NCBI GenBank assembly: GCA_019637955.1
Contig: JAHBUS010000004.1
Span: forward strand, 280,161-344,160
DNA: 64,000 nucleotides
Source of the DNA: Pseudobdellovibrionaceae bacterium
GTDB taxonomy: Bacteria; Bdellovibrionota; Bdellovibrionia; Bdellovibrionales; Bdellovibrionaceae
Direction: 5' to 3'
The translations under genes and the position numbers were made by a program. The notes below the pieces were generated by a model. That model was not told where the DNA came from. It saw nothing but the letters and a program-made list of their open reading frames with translations, and did no database searches. How positions within the stretch are numbered: the first letter of the stretch is position 1; each line of letters begins with the position of its first letter. Below are positions 33,735 to 42,290 of this stretch, piece by piece.

Positions 33735-34184
33735 ATGAAAGAACAAATCCAACAAAAACTCGAACAAATTGCCCTAAACCGCTCCATTCCATTCTGCTAC
33801 GGATGCTCCAAAGAGGCTCCCACTGGCTGCTGCGAATCTTGCGGCAGTGATGATCTCATGCGCTTCCTTCCTGAAGTCGGCTGCGAATACGGCACTGATT
33901 GGGTCATCAAGCACATTCTTGAAACCGAGCTTGAAGCTATCAATCTCGAAGAGGTTTTTGAGGAATCAATTCGTCAGTGCTATCCTGCAGAAACCACAGT
34001 TGGTTGGATGACCTTTGATACAGTCGCATTGATGAAAGAAAACGATCCTGTGAGCTGGCGATGTGCGCTTGGGGATTATGAATCGGCAGAGGAATCCGAA
34101 GGCAACATCATTTCCTTCGACAATGGTTCTACTTACTTCAACATCCAAACTCTCGAGGACTTCATCGAACAAGAAGAGGCCTAA
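33735..34184 (+). CDS. Hypothetical protein with N-terminal zinc-ribbon-like cysteines
   Basis: 149 residues. Four cysteines in FCYGCSKEAPTGCCESCGSD form a plausible zinc knuckle near residues 20-37; the rest is acidic (EDFIEQEEA at the end, several EE pairs). No family recognised. The start at 33735 follows AGAGGAG by six bases; the frame is open 210 bp upstream but that region codes a non-protein-like sequence containing the leader hairpin. Orientation is convergent with the XRE gene, 12 bp away. Confidence 0.65.
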   Translation: MKEQIQQKLEQIALNRSIPFCYGCSKEAPTGCCESCGSDDLMRFLPEVGCEYGTDWVIKHILETELEAINLEEVFEESIRQCYPAETTVGWMTFDTVALMKENDPVSWRCALGDYESAEESEGNIISFDNGSTYFNIQTLEDFIEQEEA

Positions 34185-34196
34185 AGCCCCTTTTCC

Positions 34197-34460
34197 CTAA
34201 AGATCGTTGAGTAAACCAATTACTCCATCTTTGTATCCGAGCGCATGGGCCACACGGTCTAGAGTCAGCAGACCGACATTCCTATCAGCATCAAAAATTC
34301 TACGCACGGTGGCCCTGGATGTTTCGCTTTCCCATGCCAGCCACTCAACAGGCTTGTCTAAATCGTGCAGTTTCTTGTGAATTCGCTGTCCAACTTTCTT
34401 GAGAAGTCGAAATTCTGCATCAGATCGGGGTAAGGTGGAACTTTTATCGCGTGGTTTCAT
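34197..34460 (-). CDS. XRE-family helix-turn-helix regulator
   Basis: 87 residues. The HTH runs from RIHKKLHDLDKPVEWLAWES through SRATVRRIFDADRN to GLLTLDRVAHALGYKDG, the layout of Cro/C1-type regulators of mobile elements. The basic N-terminal 15 residues are probably flexible. It diverges from the small gene at 34624 across an intergenic region with a 12-bp perfect inverted repeat, its likely operator. Confidence 0.85.
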   Translation of the reverse strand: MKPRDKSSTLPRSDAEFRLLKKVGQRIHKKLHDLDKPVEWLAWESETSRATVRRIFDADRNVGLLTLDRVAHALGYKDGVIGLLNDL

Positions 34461-34497
34461 AGACTTAGGCTATTCATGACCTAAGCCGCACACCGGC

Positions 34498-34531
34498 CAT
34501 ATATGAGCCTTTTATATGAGGCTCATATATG
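34498..34531. promoter_or_regulatory. 12-bp perfect inverted repeat in the XRE divergent promoter region
   Basis: Arms CATATATGAGCC (34498-34509) and GGCTCATATATG (34520-34531) pair perfectly around TTTTATATGA. A second, smaller repeat (CTTAGG / CCTAAG, 34464-34485) lies closer to the XRE start. Such palindromes between an XRE gene and its divergent neighbour are usual operators. Could also form an RNA hairpin. Confidence 0.6.
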
Positions 34532-34623
34532 ATAGGTTATATCCTATTTTATTTATTCTTTCCGCATAGATGCGGCGACCCAATTGGCAGCGTGCCTAAA
34601 AAATGGGCCGAAAGGAGCTTCGC

Positions 34624-34770
34624 TTGAGCAATATATCGCAGTTTTTAAACTTTCACGCATCCACTGTTCACCAAGTTCCTGGAGCAGTGCCAAGCTCCTT
34701 TGGCACTGTTGAGCGTCTACATGAATCTCTCTCCCATTTGCGGGTTTCTGTTTCTGTGGAGTGCCGATGA
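34624..34770 (+). CDS. Small protein, 48 residues
   Basis: TTG start with AAAGGAG six bases upstream and a stop that overlaps the next ATG (ATGA at 34767-34770). The sequence starts MSNISQFLNFHASTVHQVPG and has no recognised family. Ribosome site and coupling support translation. Opposite-strand open frames in this stretch look like shadows. Confidence 0.45.
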   Translation: MSNISQFLNFHASTVHQVPGAVPSSFGTVERLHESLSHLRVSVSVECR

Positions 34771-35474
34771 AACGTGATGAAGTTGTCTCTCTTGGCAAGG
34801 CTGAATACGAAAAATTTATTGCGGAAGTCGCAGCGAAAAAAGCGTCTAGTTTTTGGGAGCCTATAGTTCAAAAATCTCTAAATCCTGCAAGACGCATCAG
34901 ATCGCAGCTACGACGTGCATTCTGGCGCATGAAGATGCGAGTGAAAAAGCACTATCATCTACACTTGGTGTTGCGAGATGAGGAGAAACATTGGAGAGTC
35001 GCCGCCATTTTTCAAACCCAATCCCGTCGAGAAAAGGAACCTAAGCAAGTTACGAAAATCTTTGAAACGCTTCCGCGCCGACTCCGAACTCTTCGGAAAA
35101 AAATGGATAATGCGAGTCCAGAATCTAGCTCGAACCACCGGCGTTACCGTGGTGAGTTCATCAAAATTGTTCGCGAGCATCGGGGTCTGTCTAGAGAACA
35201 GGCTTGCTCTCTCTTGAACTCTCACAGAGATTTATCAGTGCTTGCGCGCAGACATCCTTCTTATTGGTTAGAATTCCCATTCACGCCTGCATTCATACAA
35301 AAATTCGAGGAGAGTACCAATACTATCTTCGAAGAGATCACTCAGGGTTTTCTTTTTGGAGCTGGCTTTCCCACGCAAGAATTTGCCAGATGGCTTTCGG
35401 AAATATACTTAGCGGGTGAGGAGTTTGCAGAGTTCAAAGTATGGTACGAAGAACTTGAGATGATCGCCCAATGA
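34767..35474 (+). CDS. Hypothetical protein, 235 residues
   Basis: Very basic N-terminal half (SLNPARRIRSQLRRAFWRMK, then KHYHLHLVLRDEEKHWRV) and an acidic C-terminal half (EEFAEFKVWYEELEMIAQ). A helix-turn-helix-like stretch (FIKIVREHRGLSREQACSLL) lies near residue 130. No family recognised; possibly a nucleic acid binding protein of the island. The ATG at 34767 is preferred to the GTG at 34761 because GGAG stands at the right distance and the preceding stop overlaps it. Confidence 0.6.
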   Translation: MKRDEVVSLGKAEYEKFIAEVAAKKASSFWEPIVQKSLNPARRIRSQLRRAFWRMKMRVKKHYHLHLVLRDEEKHWRVAAIFQTQSRREKEPKQVTKIFETLPRRLRTLRKKMDNASPESSSNHRRYRGEFIKIVREHRGLSREQACSLLNSHRDLSVLARRHPSYWLEFPFTPAFIQKFEESTNTIFEEITQGFLFGAGFPTQEFARWLSEIYLAGEEFAEFKVWYEELEMIAQ

Positions 35475-35673
35475 ATCGGCTCGATCTAAATATGCGTATC
35501 CTGTTATTGAAAAGGCAAGCTCCATCGTTCCTCAGAGGAGGATTGTGAGAGACGAAAATAACTTACCTGAGTTCTGACGCAAATGTGGAACCACTCTGCT
35601 TAGCTTTGAATGTCGGTCTTTCAAGATTTTCGTTGACTAGATCCCCAGTTGGGAAGCGTAATAGTCTTTCCTC

Positions 35674-35970
35674 ATGAAAGAGAAAAATCCAGATCAATAT
35701 TCAAATCTCTTTCCAGATTGGTTCTTTTTGAAAATCACAAAAATACCTGAGGGCATCTCCAAAGCTCGGTATCAAGACCGAATTTATATTGTAAGTAAAA
35801 GCACTTTTAACGACGGAAATAGCTTCAAACTGTATGCCGAGGAGGCCGGAGGAAACGATTACGTCAGTTTGAATCTATACAAAACAAGCGAAACAGTTCA
35901 TGTAAAGCCGTGTGAGCAACCTATTTCAAAAAGTCTAAATTTTCTCCGTGACGCTGAGTTCCTCGAGTAA
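35674..35970 (+). CDS. Hypothetical protein, 98 residues
   Basis: No family recognised. Mixed alpha/beta composition with WFFLKITKIPEGISKARYQD and SFKLYAEEAGGNDYVSLNLY. No signal peptide or membrane segment. The ribosome site is weak, and the 200 bp before it (35475-35673) contain no other convincing gene. It converges with the AbiC-like membrane gene. Confidence 0.5.
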   Translation: MKEKNPDQYSNLFPDWFFLKITKIPEGISKARYQDRIYIVSKSTFNDGNSFKLYAEEAGGNDYVSLNLYKTSETVHVKPCEQPISKSLNFLRDAEFLE

Positions 35971-36015
35971 CGGCCATTTAAAATTGCCCATTCGATATTT
36001 CACAAGTTGCTAATT

Positions 36016-36756
36016 TCAAAAGAAACTTTTTTTAATCTCCTGTAAGCGATCATAAATCAGAGGTGGATAATTCGCGTGATATACACCACACTCTGGACAA
36101 GGCTCTTGTTTCAAATGAGCCTTATTGTCCAGCTCTTGATAAGGAAATATGCTAAACAGAAGTTCATGCTGCATTAGAGTTTTATGAAAATTTTTATGGT
36201 AGGCTTCGATGTTACTGTTTTTAATCTTCTCGAAGAAAAGTTCAACGCTGTTCAGGATACTCATAATTTCTTTAACTCCGTCGTACATCAGCACATCAGC
36301 ATCATTATGAATATCAACGTCGAGATTTTCTAAATCTTCGATGAAGCATTTAATCGCCCGGCGCGAGTGCAAGAGCGTTTTGTGCGACTTTCCATCAACC
36401 GTCGTTTTTTGATCGTAGCTAAAATTTTTAATATTTCTCTCAACGAATAAGTAAAGCTCATGAAGCTGGTTTATCTCGTGTCTCAACTGCTCTTTCTTAT
36501 TTTCTTTTTCTATCTGCAATTGAAGAATTCCGTTTGCATCAATCTGCGCTTTCAATGCTAGGAATAGTACTGCAGAGCCTAGGATTTGCACGAGCGGGCT
36601 CGATATGCCTCCAATTGCGTCTCCAATCTCACCGTACTCTCTCAAGTATTGGATAGGCAGCATTGGGGCGATTAACGGCATCGTCACGCAGAACGCGCCT
36701 CCGATAAGTATCACCCAGAACGCAATGGTATGAATTGGTGTGGATTTTTTAATCAT
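36016..36756 (-). CDS. Membrane protein resembling putative phage abortive infection protein (AbiC-like)
   Basis: 246 residues. Two N-terminal membrane helices (IAFWVILIGGAFCVTMPLIA and LVQILGSAVLFLALKAQID) with the signature GEIGDAIGGISSPLVQ between them, then a long coiled segment (IEKENKKEQLRHEINQLHEL) and a helical C-terminal domain ending in a CPECGVYH knuckle. This resembles the putAbiC family of membrane-anchored abortive infection proteins. GAGAGG lies before the ATG at 36756. It begins 11 bp after the AraC gene stop, so the two are probably cotranscribed. Confidence 0.65.
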   Translation of the reverse strand: MIKKSTPIHTIAFWVILIGGAFCVTMPLIAPMLPIQYLREYGEIGDAIGGISSPLVQILGSAVLFLALKAQIDANGILQLQIEKENKKEQLRHEINQLHELYLFVERNIKNFSYDQKTTVDGKSHKTLLHSRRAIKCFIEDLENLDVDIHNDADVLMYDGVKEIMSILNSVELFFEKIKNSNIEAYHKNFHKTLMQHELLFSIFPYQELDNKAHLKQEPCPECGVYHANYPPLIYDRLQEIKKSFF

Positions 36757-36767
36757 ACTTTTACCTC

Positions 36768-37694
36768 TCAAGAGTTCGCTTTTCTGTAAGCACTAGGTGT
36801 TTGACCAATTTTTTTCTTAAACAGTTTTTGAAAATGCTCGTGAGCAGGGTAACCGACTGCTTCACTTACTTCGGGCACTGACTTGCTGGATTCAGTCAAA
36901 AGTTGCTTCGCCTTTTCAAGACGACAATACGTTAGGTAATCAAGAGGTGTCATTCCAGACAGTTCCTTGAACTTGACGCTGTAGTTGGTGCGGGACATTC
37001 CCGCAATTTCAGCGAGTTCCTCGAGACCCCACTTCTGTTCTAAACCCTGGTGGATTGCTTCCAGTGTCTTGCTAATCTGAGGATTTTCGATCAGCCGGAA
37101 AAACCCCGTTTTTTTGTTAGCCTTGTGCATGTGAATTCTTAGTGCTTGAACAAAAATGATTTCGGTCAATTTTCTAACCAGAGCGTTGCTACCTGGTAAG
37201 GCAGATTTGGCTTCATGCTCGACGATGCTTAAAAGCATGGCGAGCCACGGCGAGTGAGCGTTCTCCACACTTTTGACATGAACAATTTGTGGCAGGGAAT
37301 TGAGAAATGGATGATCGGGTCCACCATTAAAACAAAAGTGTCCGCAAACGAGATTTGTTTTTAGCTTACTCTGATCACCATACTCAAGAACCTGTGCCTC
37401 AGTGAGATGACCTTTAGCTCTGAACTCAACAGCGGTCTCAGCCTTGATCTTTGGAGCACTTGTCATGGTGTGCTCCATTCCCTTAAACAAGATCAAGATG
37501 TCCCCCTGCTCTGCCAGGGCCTTGAGTTTTAACTTCGGCACTTCGTACCAAAATTCACCGTGAGTCACGATATGGAACCTGGCGAAATTGTCTTCCTTTG
37601 GAAGGTTGATTCCCCAGTCACCAGCAAACGACGTCCGAAACCAATAACTACTGGTGAGCTGAACCTTATCTAAAATGTCGCTAAGGACATCCAT
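36768..37694 (-). CDS. AraC family transcriptional regulator (cupin_6 type)
   Basis: 308 residues. N-terminal cupin-like sensor (WFRTSFAGDWGINLP, FHIVTHGEFWYEVP, GDILILFKGMEHTM), a linker, and a C-terminal double HTH (LEELAEIAGMSRTNYSVKFK, then VSEAVGYPAHEHFQKLFKKK). Cysteines occur at LVCGHFCF in the sensor, as in AraC members that answer reactive electrophiles or hypochlorous acid. The start at 37694 follows GAGGGG; earlier in-frame starts overlap the putative binding sites. It diverges from the msr operon and probably activates it under oxidative stress. Confidence 0.9.
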   Translation of the reverse strand: MDVLSDILDKVQLTSSYWFRTSFAGDWGINLPKEDNFARFHIVTHGEFWYEVPKLKLKALAEQGDILILFKGMEHTMTSAPKIKAETAVEFRAKGHLTEAQVLEYGDQSKLKTNLVCGHFCFNGGPDHPFLNSLPQIVHVKSVENAHSPWLAMLLSIVEHEAKSALPGSNALVRKLTEIIFVQALRIHMHKANKKTGFFRLIENPQISKTLEAIHQGLEQKWGLEELAEIAGMSRTNYSVKFKELSGMTPLDYLTYCRLEKAKQLLTESSKSVPEVSEAVGYPAHEHFQKLFKKKIGQTPSAYRKANS

Positions 37695-37721
37695 ATTTAC
37701 CCCTCGGATTGGCTTAAAAGT

Positions 37722-37754
37722 CATATTATCCGAACTATTGAGCATATTATGTCC
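37722..37754. promoter_or_regulatory. Direct repeats with 21-bp spacing (probable AraC-type binding sites)
   Basis: CATATTATCCG (37722-37732) and CATATTATGTCC (37743-37754) are near-identical and start exactly 21 bp apart, two helical turns, in the intergenic region between the AraC gene and msrA. AraC-type regulators bind such tandem half-sites. The spacing is seen directly; the binding is inferred. Confidence 0.6.
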
Positions 37755-37813
37755 GCCTTTTATGCCTTAAAGTCAATTCTATAAGTGAGGGGCTAAAAAT
37801 GAAGGAGGCTATG

Positions 37814-38302
37814 ATGAAAATGAATTATGTGATCGTTGCCGGAGGTTGCTTCTGGGGTCTCGAAGACCTTCTCAGAAATTTAGACGGCGTAACAGCGACG
37901 AAAGTTGGATACAGCGGCGGAGATTTTGACGATCCCCAATATGCGGACGTCAGAACAGGCGCGACCGGACATGCCGAAGCCGTCCGTGTGGAATACGACG
38001 AAGACGAGATCTCTCTTAAAGAGATACTCCATTACTTCTTTAAGATTCATGATCCGACCACTAAGAACCGTCAAGGTAACGACATCGGAACCCAGTATCG
38101 TTCTGCGGTATTTTACCGTGACGATGCTCAAAAGAAAGTGATTGAAGACGTCATTGAGGAAGTCAACGAGTTGGGCCGCTTTGAAAATCCCGTGGTGACG
38201 AATGTGGCGAAAGAATCAGGTTTCTACGATGCCGAAGAATATCACCAAAACTATTTGCAGAAGCACCCGAACGGTTACTCCTGTCACTTTGAAAGAGACT
38301 AA
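37814..38302 (+). CDS. msrA: Peptide methionine-(S)-S-oxide reductase MsrA
   Basis: 162 residues. Catalytic GGCFWGLEDL with Cys12, the EYH-type motif DAEEYHQNYLQKHP, and KVGYSGGDFDDPQYADVRTG typical of MsrA. Reduces the S-epimer of methionine sulfoxide in proteins using thioredoxin or glutaredoxin. Cytoplasmic. Several ATGs cluster here; AAGGAGG fits best with 37814. First gene of the operon facing the AraC regulator, followed by glutaredoxin and two MsrB genes. Confidence 0.95.
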   Translation: MKMNYVIVAGGCFWGLEDLLRNLDGVTATKVGYSGGDFDDPQYADVRTGATGHAEAVRVEYDEDEISLKEILHYFFKIHDPTTKNRQGNDIGTQYRSAVFYRDDAQKKVIEDVIEEVNELGRFENPVVTNVAKESGFYDAEEYHQNYLQKHPNGYSCHFERD

Positions 38303-38332
38303 ACAATGAAACTAACGAATGAGGAAAAAGAG

Positions 38333-38569
38333 ATGAAAGAACTAAAGGATGTCGTGATCTATACGAAGGACCACTGTCCGTTTTGTACGCGAGTGAAAAA
38401 CTATCTGACTGCTGAGAAGGTCAATTTCAAACAAGTGCGTCTGGACGATGACCCGAAAAGTTATATGGAGCTGAAGGAAAAAACAAATCATCAAACCGTT
38501 CCTCAAATCTTTGTGAATGGGAAATTCATCGGCGGAGCCACGGACTTTTTCTCGTGGATTGATGGCTAA
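38333..38569 (+). CDS. grx: Glutaredoxin
   Basis: 78 residues with the dithiol active site CPFC (C15, C18), the TVPQIFVNGKFIGGATDF strand-loop that binds glutathione, and the correct small length for a class I glutaredoxin. It can pass electrons from glutathione to the Msr enzymes around it. The ATG at 38333 has GAGG eight bases upstream; an in-frame ATG at 38306 would only add a charged extension. Confidence 0.93.
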   Translation: MKELKDVVIYTKDHCPFCTRVKNYLTAEKVNFKQVRLDDDPKSYMELKEKTNHQTVPQIFVNGKFIGGATDFFSWIDG

Positions 38570-38598
38570 TAGAGGTCTAGAAACTAAAGGAGTAAACT

Positions 38599-39039
38599 AT
38601 GTTCACCTGGAAAAGTATCACAAACTATCTCGACAACGGCACTCCCGCGCCACCAAGACGAGTCGAAAAAAGCGAGGATGAATGGAAGAAGATCCTTACG
38701 CCGGCGCAATTTCACGTCATGCGAAAAAAAGGCACCGAGCGGCCTCACACGGGTGAACTATGTTCCTTTTATGAAGCCGGAAGGTATGCGTGTGCGGGTT
38801 GCGATACCGAACTTTTTGACTCGAATCTCAAATTTGATTCAGGCACGGGGTGGCCAAGTTTCTCCGAGCCTGTCGAAGACAATGTCATTCAGTACGAATT
38901 GGATATGACCTACGGACGTCGAATCGAAGTTCTCTGTAACGTGTGCGACGCTCACCTGGGTCACGTGTTTCCGGATGGACCGGAACCAAGCGGAGTCCGA
39001 TTTTGCATTAACTCGGAGGCTTTGAAGTTCGTAGAATAA
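38599..39039 (+). CDS. msrB: Peptide methionine-(R)-S-oxide reductase MsrB, zinc type
   Basis: 146 residues. Zinc cysteines in CAGC (C65, C68) and CNVC (C113, C116), the core [12 protein letters not shown], the catalytic Cys136 in RFCINS. Reduces the R-epimer of methionine sulfoxide. Cytoplasmic. AAAGGAG precedes the ATG. Complementary to the MsrA upstream, so both sulfoxide epimers are repaired. Confidence 0.95.
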   Translation: MFTWKSITNYLDNGTPAPPRRVEKSEDEWKKILTPAQFHVMRKKGTERPHTGELCSFYEAGRYACAGCDTELFDSNLKFDSGTGWPSFSEPVEDNVIQYELDMTYGRRIEVLCNVCDAHLGHVFPDGPEPSGVRFCINSEALKFVE

Positions 39040-39059
39040 TCTTTTAACTGGAGGAATTT

Positions 39060-39602
39060 ATGAAACTGAATTTTATAATGGGGTTCTTCGTTGCAGCGGT
39101 TGTCTTAGCTCAATTCGCTCTAGCATGGGACGGAAAGGATTCTAAATCGAAGCCTCGGGAAGATCTTAAGAAGACGCTGACTCCCATGCAATATCACGTC
39201 ACGCAAGAATCTGGAACCGAGCGGCCATTCAGCAATGAGCATTGGGACAATAAAGCGGAAGGAATCTATGTCGATGTGGTTTCCGGCGAGCCTCTCTTTA
39301 GCTCTCTCGACAAATATGATTCGGGTACGGGGTGGCCAAGCTTTTCCCAGCCTATCGCAAAAGAGAACTTAGTGGAGAAATCAGACCGTCAGTTTGGCAT
39401 AACCCGCACTGAAGTTCGCAGCAAACACGGTAACTCGCACTTAGGTCATGTCTTCAACGATGGTCCCACGTCAACTGGCCTTCGCTATTGCATGAACTCA
39501 GCTTCGCTTCGGTTTGTTCCAAAGGCGAAGCTCGAAGCAGAGGGGTATGGCGAATACACCAAGCTCTTTAGAGGGAAAAAAGGAACAGGTCGTGTCGATT
39601 AA
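39060..39602 (+). CDS. Exported MsrB without zinc site
   Basis: 180 residues with a signal peptide ([20 protein letters not shown], cleavage near LA/W). MsrB core: [40 protein letters not shown] and catalytic Cys144 in LRYCMNS. The four zinc cysteines of the preceding MsrB are replaced (e.g. [15 protein letters not shown]), a known MsrB subtype. Expected in the periplasm, where it would repair exported proteins. The 3' end overlaps the next gene by 11 bp. Confidence 0.92.
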   Translation: MKLNFIMGFFVAAVVLAQFALAWDGKDSKSKPREDLKKTLTPMQYHVTQESGTERPFSNEHWDNKAEGIYVDVVSGEPLFSSLDKYDSGTGWPSFSQPIAKENLVEKSDRQFGITRTEVRSKHGNSHLGHVFNDGPTSTGLRYCMNSASLRFVPKAKLEAEGYGEYTKLFRGKKGTGRVD

Positions 39603-39837
39603 GCTGTTTGGTCACAAAGAGTGCCATAAAACCCAGCTTTATCGGTCTCACCTAGAGAAGAGAGGGGCCCAATTCGTTTTTCTAGACGTTCATGAGGATG
39701 AGGTCGCTGCAAACGAATTGAGATCCCTCTACACGACTGGAAAATTGAATTTTCCAACCATATTGATTGGGACCAAAAAGCTGCGAAATCCGAAGCTCGA
39801 AGATCTTGACAAGTGGTTGGAATCTTTGGTGAAATAG
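39592..39837 (+). CDS. Glutaredoxin-like protein, monothiol variant
   Basis: 81 residues with a GTG start and AGGA eight bases upstream. Thioredoxin-fold layout [20 protein letters not shown], then [20 protein letters not shown] and the cis-proline loop [13 protein letters not shown]. The usual CPxC is reduced to ECHK, so a monothiol mechanism or a structural role is likely. Overlaps the exported MsrB gene, so coupled to it. Confidence 0.8.
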   Translation: MSIKLFGHKECHKTQLYRSHLEKRGAQFVFLDVHEDEVAANELRSLYTTGKLNFPTILIGTKKLRNPKLEDLDKWLESLVK

Positions 39838-39875
39838 CGAACTTTATCAAATAATGTTTACAAGGGATTGAACCG

Positions 39876-40184
39876 ATGGTTATTGCGATTTTTCGCAGTC
39901 GTGTGGCGAAACAGCACGTAGAAGAATTTGAAAGAAGATACTCCGAAATGTCCGCTCTTGTGGCGGCAATTCCGGGATACGGCACGCACGAAAGGTTTAC
40001 CTCCGCCAATGGCGAAGATGTGCTGGTAGTCGAATTTCTGACGCGAGAGGCTTTCGAAGCATGGGACAAGCACCCTGAGCACAAAAAAGCGAAGATGCTT
40101 GGCAAAGAATATATTTTTGAATCTTACGACGTGAAGGTCGGAGAAGTATTTGAGCGGCACACAAAGCCCGAGAGGAAATTATGA
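39876..40184 (+). CDS. Antibiotic biosynthesis monooxygenase (ABM) domain protein
   Basis: 102 residues with the dimeric alpha/beta ABM fold: VIAIFRSRVAKQHVEEFERR, PGYGTHERFTSANGEDVLVV and TREAFEAWDKHPEHKKAKML. ABM proteins include quinol monooxygenases and haem-degrading enzymes; the substrate here is unknown. Ends in an ATGA overlap with the thiolase gene, so it belongs to the redox-repair operon. Confidence 0.88.
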   Translation: MVIAIFRSRVAKQHVEEFERRYSEMSALVAAIPGYGTHERFTSANGEDVLVVEFLTREAFEAWDKHPEHKKAKMLGKEYIFESYDVKVGEVFERHTKPERKL

Positions 40185-41455
40185 AAACAAGAACCGCATA
40201 TGTCGTTGGAGGAGCACGCGTTCCGTTTGTGAAATCGATGACAGATTATAAAGATGTCACGACATCGGAGTTGATGACAGCAAGCCTCAAGAGCTTGGTG
40301 GACAAATATAATTTAGCGGGAAAAACCGTCGGCGATGTCGCCCTTGGCGCTGTCATGCACAGTTCAGCGAATTGGAACTTTGCGCGTGAAGTCGTGCAGG
40401 CCTCAGGGCTTCATCCGAATACTCCGGCGTACAATGTCCAGCGAGCTTGCGGCACCAGTTTGGAAAATACAATCCAAATTGCTCACAAAATTTCAAGTTA
40501 CCAGATGGAAAGTGGCATCGCCGGTGGCGTTGATAGCAACAGCGATCTGCCGATCATGATGAGTCGTGGTCTTTCGAAGAAGTTGATGGCATTGAACTCG
40601 GCTCGAACTCTCGCCAACAAGATGAAGGTAATTTTGGGTTTCAGACCCAGCGATTTAAAACCCGTCCTGCCAGCTGTCGTGGAACCTCGCACTGGCAAGT
40701 CGATGGGAGAGCACTGCGAACTCATGGTGAAGGAGTGGAAAATTTCTCGCCAAGAGCAAGATGAACTGGCTTTGGCAAGCCACCGAAATGCGGCTCAAGC
40801 CTACAAAGAAGGCTTTTACAACGATTTGGTTTTCCCGTTTCTCGGCAAAAACACCGATGGGATTTTGCGTGGAGACACAACGCTCGAAAAGCTGTCTAAG
40901 TTGAGGCCAGTCTTTGACAGATCAGAAAAAGGCACGCTAACTGCGGGCAATTCGAGTGCCCTAACTGATGGCTCGTCCACCGTTCTCTTGGCTTCAGAAG
41001 AAGAGGCGAAGAAGAACAATTGGCCGCTAATGGCAAAGATTGTGGACTCGCACACGTCTGCGGTCGACTACGTCTCAGGTGAAGGTTTGCTAATGGCTCC
41101 GACCGTTGCAGTCAGCGAAGTGCTGAAGCGGAACAATCTGAAACTTCAAGATTTCGATTTTTACGAAATCCATGAAGCGTTCGCCGGACAAGTTCTTTGC
41201 ACAATGAAGGCTTGGGAGTCTCCAGAGTATTGCAAAACTCGCCTCGGTCGCTCTGAGCCTCTTGGAAAGATTGATCGCTCGAAACTGAATGTGCGAGGCA
41301 GTAGTGTCGCGCTAGGACATCCCTTTGCCGCGACGGGAGCTAAAATCGTCGCGGTGCTGGCGAAGATCCTACACCAAGCTGGACCTGGAAAACGTGGTCT
41401 CATTGTCGTCTGCACTGCTGGTGGCATGGGAATAGCCACCATTCTCGAAAATTAG
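40181..41455 (+). CDS. Thiolase family acetyl-CoA acyltransferase (FadI-like)
   Basis: 424 residues. Catalytic Cys90 in NVQRACGTSLEN, the HEAFAGQ motif, the GHPFAATGAKI motif and the second active cysteine in VVCTAGGMGIA. Length and the long insert before RLGRSEP fit the FadI/FadA-type acyltransferase or acetyl-CoA C-acetyltransferase group, which breaks or forms C-C bonds of 3-ketoacyl-CoA. It is a surprising member of a methionine sulfoxide repair operon; its active-site thiols may be targets of the same oxidants. No partner FadJ gene is adjacent. Confidence 0.93.
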   Translation: MKTRTAYVVGGARVPFVKSMTDYKDVTTSELMTASLKSLVDKYNLAGKTVGDVALGAVMHSSANWNFAREVVQASGLHPNTPAYNVQRACGTSLENTIQIAHKISSYQMESGIAGGVDSNSDLPIMMSRGLSKKLMALNSARTLANKMKVILGFRPSDLKPVLPAVVEPRTGKSMGEHCELMVKEWKISRQEQDELALASHRNAAQAYKEGFYNDLVFPFLGKNTDGILRGDTTLEKLSKLRPVFDRSEKGTLTAGNSSALTDGSSTVLLASEEEAKKNNWPLMAKIVDSHTSAVDYVSGEGLLMAPTVAVSEVLKRNNLKLQDFDFYEIHEAFAGQVLCTMKAWESPEYCKTRLGRSEPLGKIDRSKLNVRGSSVALGHPFAATGAKIVAVLAKILHQAGPGKRGLIVVCTAGGMGIATILEN

Positions 41456-41464
41456 GAGGAAAAT

Positions 41465-42127
41465 ATGTTGGAACAACTACTGAATAAAGAAGACATCCTT
41501 GAGAACTATAAATTTGCAACTCCTGAGGCGATTGAGGAAGCCGTGAAAACCGGAAAGCTAAACCAAACAGTTTTCGCAATGGGTTGCTTCTGGGGACCCG
41601 ACGCTAACTTTGGCGGAATGAGCGGCGTTGTCCAAACGCGCGTGGGTTATGCGGGAGCTTCCACTCTAGAGCCGAGTTACCGTGATATTAAAGGCCATGC
41701 GGAAGTTGTGCGGGTGGTTTATGACAAAAACCAAATCAGCTACAGAGAATTGGTTGGCAACTTTCAATCTTGGTTTGTTCCGGGTAAAAAGCAGGGCCAG
41801 TATCGCCCGATACTGTTCGTGTTTGATCAGGAACAGAAGCAAGTCGCTGAGGAGTTGACTCAAGCACTGGGCAAAGAAAACGCGCCGGAAGTGATCGAGG
41901 CAGGAAATCAAAGGGCCTACTTTTGGGCTGCGGAAGATTACCACCAGAAATATCGGCTTCGCCGAAATGAAAAATTAGTGGGCTTGGCGGAGTTAGATTT
42001 TGGCCCTCGGTGGGATGAGCATTTGTACTTTACCAAACTCAATAGCGACGCCAAAAAAGGATTCAGCGTTTCGCAGTGGCTCAAGAAACTGCCGCAGGAA
42101 ACGCAGAAAGCGTACAGGGTTGGATAA
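41465..42127 (+). CDS. Second MsrA-family peptide methionine sulfoxide reductase
   Basis: 220 residues. Active site AMGCFWGPDANFGGMSGVVQ with Cys41, RVGYAGASTLEPSYRDIKGH, and AEDYHQKYRLRRN. Compared with the first MsrA it has an N-terminal helix of ~35 residues and a C-terminal extension of ~55 residues (DFGPRWDEHLYFTKLNSDAK). This is a divergent MsrA branch; it could have different protein targets. GGAGG precedes the ATG. Confidence 0.9.
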   Translation: MLEQLLNKEDILENYKFATPEAIEEAVKTGKLNQTVFAMGCFWGPDANFGGMSGVVQTRVGYAGASTLEPSYRDIKGHAEVVRVVYDKNQISYRELVGNFQSWFVPGKKQGQYRPILFVFDQEQKQVAEELTQALGKENAPEVIEAGNQRAYFWAAEDYHQKYRLRRNEKLVGLAELDFGPRWDEHLYFTKLNSDAKKGFSVSQWLKKLPQETQKAYRVG

Positions 42128-42290
42128 ATTCAACAGTCTAAGGCGCGAACGATGGGCTCACTAAAGTCTCGCCCGAATATAAAAACGAGAGAATGTACGT
42201 CTATACCAATCCAGATTTCGCGGGTAAGCGAAAATCAAGATTCAGGTTCGATTGAGCTTTTTTTCGATACTGGATAGTTAAGGAGTATAA

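Noticed and set aside
42230..42262. GGTTCGATT resembling a tRNA T-loop
   Set aside because: No matching acceptor, D or anticodon stems could be found around it.
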